Assembly (NCBI GenBank): GCA_020632925.1
Contig: JACKER010000007.1
Location: forward strand, 682,001 to 746,000
Length of the DNA stretch: 64,000 nt
Direction of reading: 5' to 3'
Source of the DNA: Alphaproteobacteria bacterium
GTDB taxonomy: Bacteria; Myxococcota_A; UBA796; GCA-2862545
Part shown: in pieces, positions 34,644 to 43,263 of the stretch
Position numbering within the stretch: position 1 is the first letter of the stretch
How the letters are laid out: each line of letters begins with the position of its first letter
Notes under the pieces: generated by a model
Told to the model about the DNA's origin: nothing
What the model saw: the letters and a program-made list of their open reading frames with translations, nothing else
Database searches by the model: none
Position numbers and translations under genes: made by a program

Positions 34644-37600
34644 CTACCAGTCCACGTCGTCGAGGTTCATGTCTCCGCCGTGATCGGCCATCCAGGCAGC
34701 GACCTCCTCGCCGTACCCGGCGGTGCGCAGCGCGGCGGCCGCCAACGCCACCTGCGTGGAGTCGCCCTTGTTCATGGCGTCCAGCATGTTGGTGATCGTG
34801 TCGTCACCCGGGCGCTGGCCGGAGGCCTCGTAGGCGTTCACCACGTTCGTGAGGAACTCGGGACCCTGGGCGTTGGCCTGGAGCAGGATGGCGGTCATCT
34901 CGTTGGTGTGCGGATCCCAGCCGCCGTGCCAGTTGTGCTCCTGCTCCCGGTCCGCCAGCAGCTCGCCGACCGCCGTCGGGTCGCTCCAGTCGATGTTCCG
35001 GTTCAGGATGTCCTGGTCGACGTGCCCGTCCTGCGTGAGCGCGTCGCCGAGCAGCCCCATGCCGTCGAGGCCCATCGCGTCGAGCTGGTCGAGGACGTAG
35101 AGGGCCTGCGCGCCGTCGCTGTGGAAGGTCTCGTCGAACACCATACCGGGGTTGGCGCGTAGCGCGGCCTCCACGTCCGGGCCCCAGGTCGTGCCGAGCA
35201 TCGCCTCGGCGATGTCGAGCGCAGCTCCCGGCGCGTCGCGCGAGAGCACCGCCATCATCGCGCCCACCGGATCACCGCCGCCGCCGATCTCGTCGGACGC
35301 CTCGGCCAGGCCCGGGACCGCGAGCAGCGCGTCCATCGTCTGCTGCATCATCTCGGGGTCGTCGGAGAACTGCCCGATCACCGCCAGCACGCCGTCGCGG
35401 TCGCGCATGGTGCTCATCGGGTCGTACCCCTCGGCGGTCATGTCCACGAAGCGGGTCATGGCCTCCTGCGCGCCGCCGAGCAGGATCTGGTCCACGTCGG
35501 CGCCCTGCTGCCCGAGGCGCTCGAGGAGGGCGGCCTGGGTCTCGGGGTTGCCCGAGGACAGGGCGTTGACCAGGCTGGTCGGGTTGGCCGCGATGTAGGC
35601 CAGGGCCTGATCCATGTACTGCGTGGGGGCGGAGCCGTTGGCCGAGCCCGCGTCCATCATCGCGAGCGCGTCGAGGTAGATGCCCTGCATCGCCGGGTCG
35701 CGCAGGGCCGCGAACATCATCCCCACGCCGTCCTGCTGGCCGTCGGGGCCGGTCTCCATCGTCGCGATCGTGCCGAGCAGCTCCTGGAGGTACGCCGGGT
35801 TCCCGGCCTGGGCGAGCTCGGTGGCGGCGGTCAGCTCCACCGCGACCTGGTTCTGCTGGTCGTTGTTGAAGTAGTTGATGGGGTCGTTCGGGTTCTGCTG
35901 GTAGTCCTGGAGGAAGTACCGCATGTCGTCTTCGGGGACGTCGTGCTTCTGGTCGGTGATGTCGGCCATGGTGTCCATCACCGAGCGGTCGAGCACGCGG
36001 ACGGTCAGCCCGGAGCGGACGGCGTCGCGCACCGCGGGGTTCAGCCCGTCGGTCCACTCGTAGAAGCTCTCCATGGCGTTGTTGCCGCCGTCGCGCCCCT
36101 CGATGGTCGCGAAGAGCTGGCGCATCGCCTCGTCCCGCCGGTCGCCCTGCAGGTCGATCGCGAGGTCCATCGCGTCCCAGGGGTTGTCGAGCCGCTCGGC
36201 GGCGGTCGTGAGGTACGCGTTCTGCAGCGAGGGGTCGAACAGGGCGAGGTTCGCGAAGCCCTCGTCCGTGCCGTCGGCGTCGTAGAGCGCGTTGATCGCG
36301 TTCTCGTACATCGCGCCCTGGGTCTCCTCGAAGGGCACGTGACCGAAGTTCGAGGCCTGCGCGGCGTCGGCGTCGAGCGCGGCGGTGTCCACGCCCATGC
36401 TCTGCAGCGCCATGCCGAACATGTCGCGCTGGAAGTCGGACTCGTCGTAGTCGTAGTTGCCGCTGTTCCAGGCCCTCTGCTGCCACTGCGCGAACATGTT
36501 GGGGTCGGTGATCTGCCAGGACGTGGTGCCGTCGTCGGCGACGACCCGCTCCATCCCCGCCCACTGCATCGTGTCGTCGAGCTCGGCGGTGATCGCGCCG
36601 TCGATGGAGGCCGCGCGGTCCTGGTCCGCCTGGCTGCCGTCGTCCAGCGCCAGATCGAGGGCGGCGAGGTGGTCGTCGGTGAGCGTCATGCCCATGGACA
36701 CGACGGCGTCGAACGAGCCGTCGTCGATCTCGCCGTCCAGCCAGGCGCGGGTGAGCGGGTCGACCTGGTCCCGGGGGACGTGGTCGAGGTACGGCCCGAG
36801 GTCGGACGGGTCGATGTGTCCGCGGTGCTCCTGGGCGAACATCATCATCTCGACCGTGCTGCCGTCGGGGAGCGTGCCGAACTCGGGGTTCATCACGATG
36901 CCGGTGGTCTCGGTGTCGCTGCTGAACCAGCCGCTCTCCGACCGGTTGTAGGAGCGCTCGGTCTCCTCGTTGCCCTCCTCGAGGTACCGGCGGTCGCGCC
37001 AGACCTCCACCAGCTCGTGGGACAGCAGCTCGAAGCCGAGCACCGACAGCGCGTCGGTCTGCTGGTGCGTGCGGTCCAGCGCGCTGCCCGTGTAGTTCGT
37101 GCCGTCCTCGGTCAGCCCAAGCGCGAAGGCGGGCGACTGCATGAACGCGTTGTTCACCTGGCCGGCGACCTGACGGAGCTGCGCGGGGTCGCTGATGTCG
37201 ATGTTTGCGGGGATGAGCCCGGCCGACTGCGCGTAGTCGAGGGCGCCCGGCAGGATCGAGGTCGTGCGGTACGCCTCGTAGGCCGCCTGGCCCTGCGGGC
37301 TGTCGAGATCGAACTGGAAGCTGACGCTGCTCCCCGTGCCGTTCGTGTTCGCGCTGGACAGCGAGAGCGGCCCGCCGTCGAGGCTCGCGTTCCAGGTCTC
37401 GGTGTCGACGTTGGCGACGGTGACCTCGAGCGTGCGCGGGTCGTCGTTCACCAGCTCCATCGTCGTCTGCTCTTCGCGGCCCTCGCTGTGCTCGAGGCCC
37501 ACGCTGACCGAGGCCAGGCTCTTGCCCACGCCGAGGGAGGCGCCGAGCGTGTCGGTGCCGCTGTTCTCGAGGACGAGCCCGTCGCCGACCTGCCAGGTGT

Positions 37601-39917
37601 CGAACGTGTCCACGCCCACGTCGTCCACCGACTCGATCCCGGCGACGCGGTCCGCCATGGCGTCCGCCACCTGCTCGCGGAACGCGGCCGGATCGGTGTA
37701 CGCCAGCGACGGGTCCACCCCCGGGAGGTTCTCCGCGCGGGTGAACGCCGAGGTCGTGTGGCTGCGTTCGATCTCGCCGTTGACACCGATCTGGACCGGG
37801 CCGGCCGGGATCTCCGCTGAGCCTCCGACCTCCCAGCCGTGCACCTGGCCGTACGTGATGCGCTCGTCGCCCGGCGACGGCCCGCCGCCCTCGAACGCGG
37901 CGTAGTCGTAGTCGTCCATGCCGGCGCTGACGGTGATGGAGCCCTCGCCGTACGCCCCGCCGAGCGAGGCGTCCCAGCCCTGCATCTGGCCGTCCTGCCA
38001 GGTGAAGGACGCGGTGCCGTTGACCGAGGGGCCGTTCTCGCCCCAGCGGTACCCCCCGTTGCCCTCCACCGTGACCGCCCCGGTGCGCGGGTCGATGGCG
38101 ACGTTCGCACCGCCGGTGGCCTGGTTGCCGTTCTGCGTGATCTTGCGCTCGAGGCTCCCGCTGAGCTGACCGTTGCCGACCCCGAGCGACCAGGAGGTGG
38201 CGTCGGTGTTGCCGTGGCCGTCCGTGGTCGTCTGCGTGTAGTTGCCGCTCGCGACGCCGTTCTCGAACTCCAGGCCGCTGGAGGAGGTCGTCGTGGGCGT
38301 GTTCACGTCGATGTTGCCGTCGCGCAGCGACAGCGTCTCCTGGAAGGCGATGGGGTCGTCCTGCCGCATCGTCTCGCCGTCGTACGGCACGAACTCGCGG
38401 GTCTCGGGGTCGTACCGCTCGGTCGTGCCGTCCTCGCCGACGCGGAGCACGGTGTCCGCCTCGACGACCGCGCTCGGATCGATGTCGCCGTGCACGATGA
38501 CCGTGCTGCCGGTGATCGTCGTGCCCGGCCCGATGTTCCCGTTGACCAGGATGGGTCCCGGCGTCTCGCCGCCGACCGACAGCGTGGTGTTGGTCACGTC
38601 GCCGTCGAGCACCGCACCCCAGTGACCGGCGACCTCGAGCGTCCCGTCCTCGCCGAGGTGGTACTGCGCGTCGTCGGTGCCCATCACGTTCTGCGTGATC
38701 TCGAAGGTGCCGCCGTCGAGGGTGTCGCCGCTCGCGACCAGCCCGTAGACGTTGCCGCCGTCCTGGGCCGAGGTCTGGTCGATCGAGAAGCGGCTGTTGC
38801 CGGGCCCGAGCAGGCCGTCGGTGAACGCGGCGCCGACGAGGTTGCCGTCCGCCTCGCCGTTGATCTGGTCGACCTCGACCTCGTTGCCCTCCACCCGCGT
38901 GGAGTTGACGACGGCCTCGGCCTGCTGGGTCACCGCGGCGGGGAGCTGGTCCTCCGTGACCACCTGGACGCCGTCGGCGCCGCGGATCACGTACTTGACC
39001 TCGCCCGTGGCGCTGTCGCGCAGCATCGCGGCGCTGGAGCCGTCGGCGAGCTGGACGGAGCCGGGGCCCATGAAGCCCACGTCGCCCATCACCTCGATCT
39101 CCTCGGTGGTCACGTTCATGGACCCGTCGGAGCGGAAGATGCGCAGCCCGTCCTCGCCGACGTACACGACACCCTGGGTGTCGAGGTACCGGCCGAGGTT
39201 GCCCTCGTGCGTCCAGAAGATGTTCGGGACGTTCATGTCCGTGTGGGCGCCGTCGAGGTCCGTGCCCTCTTCCCAGTGCTCCCAGTTCACGGACACGGAC
39301 TCCTCGGTGTCCACGCCGTACTGGTCGCGGCCGAGGATGCCCTGCTGGTGGTACCACTCGGTGCCCACCATCTGCATGCGGCTGTACGCGTCGGGGTTCG
39401 CGTCCCGCCCCAGGCCGTCCCACTGATCGCCCAGGTTCTGCATGGCCTGGCCGACGATCACCTGCTGCTCGGGTGGCAGCGAGGCGATGAGATCGGGCAT
39501 CGAGGCCGCCATCGCGAGGATGTCCTCGTCGCTCCCCTGGAAGATGGCGCGCTGGAGGTACGTCGCGACCTCGATCGGATCGCCGGCGCTCGCGACCGTC
39601 GCCAGCGCCAGCGACGCCGGCGGGAGCTGCATCGGCCCATCGGGCGTCATGATGGGATCGGGGATCCGGCCCTCGTTCGCCAGCGCCCCGTCGACCGCGG
39701 GCATCGCCCAGTCGGGCAGCCCGTTGTCGGAGGCGTCGTCGAGCCCGGCCGCGGTCAGGACGGGCACGACCGGTGAGCCGACGCCGTCGCCGACGTTCTC
39801 GTTCATGGCTGCGTTGCCGCCGACCTCGGACTGCCCGGTCTGATCGACCTGGGGCGTCTCTTCGTGCTCGGTCCGCGGCGTCTCCGTCGTCTGGGAGGGC
39901 GACTCGTAGTCGGGCAT
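34644..39917 (-). CDS. Giant protein of unknown function (1757 residues)
   Basis: I do not recognise this protein. The start is ATG 39917 (MPDYESPSQTTETP), with GGAGA eight bases upstream. It has no signal peptide. Residues 1-50 are acidic and disordered with GGNAAM at 34-39. Residues about 370-480 are Gly/Thr-rich with a regular hydrophobic rhythm, like a beta-helix (DGDVTNTTLSVGG). Residues about 540-870 are long alternating beta strands (SLGVGNGQLSGSLERK). From about 890 to the end it is alpha-helical, acidic and Met-rich. There are almost no cysteines. This layering resembles very large effector or toxin-like proteins, but no catalytic motif is visible. It is divergent from an ATP-grasp gene. 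Confidence 0.85.
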   Translation of the reverse strand: MPDYESPSQTTETPRTEHEETPQVDQTGQSEVGGNAAMNENVGDGVGSPVVPVLTAAGLDDASDNGLPDWAMPAVDGALANEGRIPDPIMTPDGPMQLPPASLALATVASAGDPIEVATYLQRAIFQGSDEDILAMAASMPDLIASLPPEQQVIVGQAMQNLGDQWDGLGRDANPDAYSRMQMVGTEWYHQQGILGRDQYGVDTEESVSVNWEHWEEGTDLDGAHTDMNVPNIFWTHEGNLGRYLDTQGVVYVGEDGLRIFRSDGSMNVTTEEIEVMGDVGFMGPGSVQLADGSSAAMLRDSATGEVKYVIRGADGVQVVTEDQLPAAVTQQAEAVVNSTRVEGNEVEVDQINGEADGNLVGAAFTDGLLGPGNSRFSIDQTSAQDGGNVYGLVASGDTLDGGTFEITQNVMGTDDAQYHLGEDGTLEVAGHWGAVLDGDVTNTTLSVGGETPGPILVNGNIGPGTTITGSTVIVHGDIDPSAVVEADTVLRVGEDGTTERYDPETREFVPYDGETMRQDDPIAFQETLSLRDGNIDVNTPTTTSSSGLEFENGVASGNYTQTTTDGHGNTDATSWSLGVGNGQLSGSLERKITQNGNQATGGANVAIDPRTGAVTVEGNGGYRWGENGPSVNGTASFTWQDGQMQGWDASLGGAYGEGSITVSAGMDDYDYAAFEGGGPSPGDERITYGQVHGWEVGGSAEIPAGPVQIGVNGEIERSHTTSAFTRAENLPGVDPSLAYTDPAAFREQVADAMADRVAGIESVDDVGVDTFDTWQVGDGLVLENSGTDTLGASLGVGKSLASVSVGLEHSEGREEQTTMELVNDDPRTLEVTVANVDTETWNASLDGGPLSLSSANTNGTGSSVSFQFDLDSPQGQAAYEAYRTTSILPGALDYAQSAGLIPANIDISDPAQLRQVAGQVNNAFMQSPAFALGLTEDGTNYTGSALDRTHQQTDALSVLGFELLSHELVEVWRDRRYLEEGNEETERSYNRSESGWFSSDTETTGIVMNPEFGTLPDGSTVEMMMFAQEHRGHIDPSDLGPYLDHVPRDQVDPLTRAWLDGEIDDGSFDAVVSMGMTLTDDHLAALDLALDDGSQADQDRAASIDGAITAELDDTMQWAGMERVVADDGTTSWQITDPNMFAQWQQRAWNSGNYDYDESDFQRDMFGMALQSMGVDTAALDADAAQASNFGHVPFEETQGAMYENAINALYDADGTDEGFANLALFDPSLQNAYLTTAAERLDNPWDAMDLAIDLQGDRRDEAMRQLFATIEGRDGGNNAMESFYEWTDGLNPAVRDAVRSGLTVRVLDRSVMDTMADITDQKHDVPEDDMRYFLQDYQQNPNDPINYFNNDQQNQVAVELTAATELAQAGNPAYLQELLGTIATMETGPDGQQDGVGMMFAALRDPAMQGIYLDALAMMDAGSANGSAPTQYMDQALAYIAANPTSLVNALSSGNPETQAALLERLGQQGADVDQILLGGAQEAMTRFVDMTAEGYDPMSTMRDRDGVLAVIGQFSDDPEMMQQTMDALLAVPGLAEASDEIGGGGDPVGAMMAVLSRDAPGAALDIAEAMLGTTWGPDVEAALRANPGMVFDETFHSDGAQALYVLDQLDAMGLDGMGLLGDALTQDGHVDQDILNRNIDWSDPTAVGELLADREQEHNWHGGWDPHTNEMTAILLQANAQGPEFLTNVVNAYEASGQRPGDDTITNMLDAMNKGDSTQVALAAAALRTAGYGEEVAAWMADHGGDMNLDDVDW

Positions 39918-40041
39918 GGCGATCTCCGAGGAGAGGAGATGAGACCGCGACGATACCACGCGATGATGTAGTCTCCATCGGCATCCTGGACATTTCACCG
40001 CCGTCTGCGGGGCGGCTCCGGACGACGGAAAGTCCTTTGCG

Positions 40042-40047
40042 TATACT
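40042..40047 (+). promoter_or_regulatory. Candidate -10 box TATACT before the ATP-grasp gene
   Basis: TATACT stands out in GC-rich DNA and lies only six bases before the GTG start at 40054. If used, the transcript would be leaderless or nearly so. No good -35 element is seen. Confidence 0.3.
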
Positions 40048-40053
40048 GCGCCC

Positions 40054-41277
40054 GTGAGACCCGTCGTCCTCGTCCTGCAGCCGGGATTCCCGGCGGAAGT
40101 CCCGTACTACGTCCGCGGCCTCGCGCGGCGTGGCGCGCTCGTGCTCGGGGTGGGCGACATGCCCGAGGGGGCGCTCTCCCCCGTGACCCGGGAGGCGCTG
40201 TCGGCGTATCTCCGCGTGGATCGCCTGTTCGATGCCCCGTCGCTGATCGACGCGCTCCGGCGCTGGGACCTGCCGCTGAAGCTCGATCGCGTCGAGGCGC
40301 TGTGGGAGATGACGGTCGACCTGTCGGCCGAGGTTCGCGAGGCGTTCCGCCTGCCGGGACTGCACAACACCCAGGCCGGGTGGTTCCGTGACAAGGACGC
40401 GATGCGCCAGGTGCTCGAGCGCGCCGGCATCCGCAACCCCCGGTTCGCGCGCGCGCGCGGCATCGACGAGCTCCGCGCCGCCGCGCGCCACGTCCGCTTC
40501 CCGCTCATCGTCAAGCCGCTCGCCGGCGCCGGGTCCGCGAACACCCATCGCGTGGACTCGCCCGCGGCCCTCGAGGCGCTGATCCCATCGCTCGGGGGGC
40601 ACACGACCTTCATCGTCGAGGAGTTCGTCCGCGGCGACGAATACACCTTCGACGCGCTCTCCCACCAGGGGGAGATCCTGTTCCACTCGATCCTGCGGTA
40701 CCGGCCGACGATGCTGGAGTCCCGCAGCCAGGAGTGGATCAGCCCGCAGAACATGGTGCTGCGCGACCTGGACACCCCCCTGTACCGACGGGCGTATGCG
40801 CTCGGCCGCGACGTGCTCCGCGCGCTCCGGTACCCGGGCGGGATCACGCACATGGAGTGGTTCCACACGCCCGAGGACGAGCTCGTGTTCGGCGAGATCG
40901 CTGCACGTCCGCCGGGCGGGATGACGGGCGAGCTCATGAACCGCGCCTGCGACTTCGACGTCTACGAGGCCTGGGCGGACACGGTGCTGCGCGGCCGGAT
41001 CGACCAGCGGATCGAGCGCCGGTACAACGTGGGCATGGTCTTCAAGCGCGCGCAGGGGCAGGGCCGGATCGCGCACGTCGAGGGCTACGAGACCATGCGC
41101 CGCATGCTCGGGGACGCGCTGGTCCGCACCGACCTGCTGCCGATCGGCGCGCCCCGCCGCGACTGGAAGAACACGCTCCTGTCGGACGGGTACGTGATCC
41201 TGCGTCACCCCGACCTGCGCGTGGCGACCGAGATGTCGTCCTGGGTGGCCGAGAACCTCCGCCTCTACGCCCGCTGA
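40054..41277 (+). CDS. ATP-grasp-family ligase
   Basis: A 407-residue enzyme beginning at GTG 40054. A preATP-grasp Rossmann region (VVLVLQPGFPAEVPYYVRGL) leads to the ATP-grasp fold. FRDKDAMRQVLERAGI, FPLIVKPLAGAGSANTHRV and TFIVEEFVRGDEYTFDAL are nucleotide-binding motifs, and FGEIAARPPGGMTG holds the metal ligands. These enzymes join a carboxylate to an amine or thiol through an acyl-phosphate, as in peptide or natural-product synthesis. The substrate is unknown. A hydrolase-like gene follows after 12 bases and probably belongs to the same unit. Confidence 0.9.
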   Translation: MRPVVLVLQPGFPAEVPYYVRGLARRGALVLGVGDMPEGALSPVTREALSAYLRVDRLFDAPSLIDALRRWDLPLKLDRVEALWEMTVDLSAEVREAFRLPGLHNTQAGWFRDKDAMRQVLERAGIRNPRFARARGIDELRAAARHVRFPLIVKPLAGAGSANTHRVDSPAALEALIPSLGGHTTFIVEEFVRGDEYTFDALSHQGEILFHSILRYRPTMLESRSQEWISPQNMVLRDLDTPLYRRAYALGRDVLRALRYPGGITHMEWFHTPEDELVFGEIAARPPGGMTGELMNRACDFDVYEAWADTVLRGRIDQRIERRYNVGMVFKRAQGQGRIAHVEGYETMRRMLGDALVRTDLLPIGAPRRDWKNTLLSDGYVILRHPDLRVATEMSSWVAENLRLYAR

Positions 41278-41289
41278 TCGGGGCCGCCG

Positions 41290-41967
41290 ATGACGTGGTA
41301 CGCAGCCCGGGAGGCGAGGTTCCAGCGCGATCTGGACGCCATGGCGCCGGCGTGGTGGGAGGCGCTGGGCGACGCCGTGCACGAGGACGACCGTGAATCG
41401 ATCCGTGGTGCGGCGCGCGCGGTCCTGTCCTCGGTGCTGCCGCGGCTCGAGGACCCGGGGCTGGCCTTGCTCCGCTCGTTCACCGGGGGTGCGGTGCCCT
41501 ACCTCGCCTGGCTCGCCGCGATGAAGCGGCACGGCCTGCCCACGCCCACGATCGCGGCGGCGTTCGAGCGGGTGGCGCGCGGGCGCTTCGAGGCGATGCC
41601 GTCCTTCGTCCGCGTCGTCGCCGGGTGGATGACGTTCACGCCGCTGGTCCGCGGACCGTACCGTCGACACGCCGCCCGCTCGGCGCAGACCCCGCTCGGC
41701 GGCTGGTCCTGGGAGGTCACCGAAGGCGAGCACTTCGGCGTCCACTACACCCGTTGTCCGCTGGCCGACCGCATGGCGGAGCTCGAGCTCGGGGACGTCG
41801 GGCCGCTCCTCTGCCAGCTCGATCGCTACTCGAGCGAGGCGATGGGCTGGGGCCTGCATCGAACGGGGACGCTGGCAGGCGGCGCGCGCCGGTGCGACTT
41901 CACCTTCCGGCGGGGAGCGCCGACCGAGGTGGAGGCCCCGCCCTTCACCCGGTCGATCAAGGACTGA
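41290..41967 (+). CDS. L-2-amino-thiazoline-4-carboxylic acid hydrolase-like protein
   Basis: A 225-residue cytoplasmic protein. VHYTRCPLADRM and the C-terminal GGARRCDFTFRRG match the pattern of the ATC-hydrolase family (L-2-amino-thiazoline-4-carboxylate hydrolase), which uses a cysteine around CDF. The N-terminal half is helical. Most members are uncharacterised, so the reaction is uncertain. It follows the ATP-grasp gene by 12 bases. Its last 11 bases overlap the convergent lipoprotein gene. Confidence 0.65.
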   Translation: MTWYAAREARFQRDLDAMAPAWWEALGDAVHEDDRESIRGAARAVLSSVLPRLEDPGLALLRSFTGGAVPYLAWLAAMKRHGLPTPTIAAAFERVARGRFEAMPSFVRVVAGWMTFTPLVRGPYRRHAARSAQTPLGGWSWEVTEGEHFGVHYTRCPLADRMAELELGDVGPLLCQLDRYSSEAMGWGLHRTGTLAGGARRCDFTFRRGAPTEVEAPPFTRSIKD

Positions 41968-42631
41968 CCGGACCCATCGGGATGCCCTGGAACTCCGTGC
42001 GGGTGCCGGCGGGCGCCAGGGGCTCCCAGCCGAAGCAGCCGAGCCCTGCCGACCGGTAGAGCGTCAGCCCCGTCACCACGCCGTCCAGTCGGCACAGGTC
42101 GGTGCCCGGCTCCCAGGTGGGCGCGGTCGCGAGCCGGCCGACGCCCGGATCGTCCGCGGCGAGCAGCACCAGCACGTGCTCGGTGGTCCCAGCCGCCAGC
42201 CGCCCGCCCACGACCGTCACCAGCCCGTCCGGGTCCGGGCGGTCGCCGGCGACCCAGTCCACCAGGCCCTCCGCGTCGACCGACAGCGCGATCTCGGCGT
42301 CGCCGTCGGGCTCGGCGAGGATGGGCCAGCCGACGAGCAGCGCGAGTCCGTCGGTGCCGAGTGTGGAGGGCGTGGGAGAGGTGCCCTGGTCGGGGTCGGG
42401 CGGCGGGAGGATGTCGAGCGCGTAGCGGTAGACCAGCGGCTCGAAGGGCACCTCCGCGACCATGCCGTCCACCTGCCCCTCGGTCAGCCAGGCCCACGCG
42501 ACCGCGCCGACCGTGCGATCCCCCGTCAGCGCCGCGTCTCCCTCGACCGGACCCGACACCCGGAACAGCGGACCGAGGTCGTCGCCGCGGCCCAGCGGCG
42601 AGGCCCCGCAGCCCAGAAGCGCCAGCGTCAG
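41957..42631 (-). CDS. Lipoprotein of unknown function, probable CTG start
   Basis: About 224 residues. The lipobox LALLGC demands a start just upstream. The only start-like codon there is CTG 42631, in a CTGA overlap with the stop of the previous gene; its product would begin MTLALLGCGASPLG. The next upstream ATG (42793) would overlap the neighbour by 166 bases and destroy the signal peptide; a downstream GTG would lose the lipobox. The mature part is beta-rich and acidic, with two cysteines near the C-terminus (LCRLDG, LGCFGWEPL). No family recognised. It is last in the five-gene sigma/caspase operon. Confidence 0.7.
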   Translation of the reverse strand: MTLALLGCGASPLGRGDDLGPLFRVSGPVEGDAALTGDRTVGAVAWAWLTEGQVDGMVAEVPFEPLVYRYALDILPPPDPDQGTSPTPSTLGTDGLALLVGWPILAEPDGDAEIALSVDAEGLVDWVAGDRPDPDGLVTVVGGRLAAGTTEHVLVLLAADDPGVGRLATAPTWEPGTDLCRLDGVVTGLTLYRSAGLGCFGWEPLAPAGTRTEFQGIPMGPVSP

Positions 42632-43263
42632 CGGGACGTGTCGCGTGCCTCCTCCTCCCCGGGAAAGCGTGCCTCGGTCGACTTCACGATCCGGTCCACC
42701 ACCTTGTCGTAGACCTCGCGGTTGTGGGCCAGGTCCACGAGATAGACCCCGGAGGTGTCCTCGAGCTCCTCCTCGTCGAGGTCGTCGAGCCACTCACTCG
42801 GGCGCAGCACCACGTCGAGCATCGGGTCGAGCCCCGCCTGCAGCTCGAAGCCGCCGTGGTCCTCGAGCGCGAGCTCGGGCTCGACGGACAGCTCGAACCG
42901 CCGCTCGCCCACGCGCCCCGCGGCGAAGAGCGCGGGCCCGGCGTCGGTGGCGCCGAGGGTGACGGCGAGGTCGACGTCCTCCCAGCGGCCGACGTCGAGG
43001 TCGAGGACGATGGGCGCGCCCGCGGTGCCTCCGACCAGGTCGAGGTCGGTGCGGGCGTCGTAGGACACGGCCTCGTGGCCCTGCGGGCCGTCGCCCTCGA
43101 GCACGACCTGCTCGACGGACACGGTGAGGTCGAACAGGGTCGCGGGGACCTCGTCCACGACCATGCGCACCGACACGCCGTTGTGCGCGCCCGTGTCGAC
43201 CGCGTCGGTCCGGGGCTCCCCGGTACAGGCCACGAGGGCCAGCGCCACCAGCGCACCTCTCAT
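42628..43263 (-). CDS. Lipoprotein of unknown function
   Basis: A 211-residue lipoprotein (MRGALVALALVAC) starting at ATG 43263, overlapping the caspase-like gene's stop (ATGA). The mature domain is beta-rich: VRMVVDEVPATLFDLTVSVE, then VVLEGDGP and GGFELQAGLDPMLDVVL, loosely resembling DUF4382-type surface lipoproteins. The C-terminal 50 residues are acidic (DDLDEEELED). Its place directly after the caspase-like gene suggests a partner or substrate, which is inference. Confidence 0.75.
   Translation of the reverse strand: MRGALVALALVACTGEPRTDAVDTGAHNGVSVRMVVDEVPATLFDLTVSVEQVVLEGDGPQGHEAVSYDARTDLDLVGGTAGAPIVLDLDVGRWEDVDLAVTLGATDAGPALFAAGRVGERRFELSVEPELALEDHGGFELQAGLDPMLDVVLRPSEWLDDLDEEELEDTSGVYLVDLAHNREVYDKVVDRIVKSTEARFPGEEEARDTSR

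Noticed and set aside
35272..41859. A 2195-codon minus-strand frame running across the ATP-grasp gene and the giant gene
   Set aside because: It crosses two well-supported genes on opposite strands and is a GC-rich shadow with Arg/Pro-rich low-complexity product.
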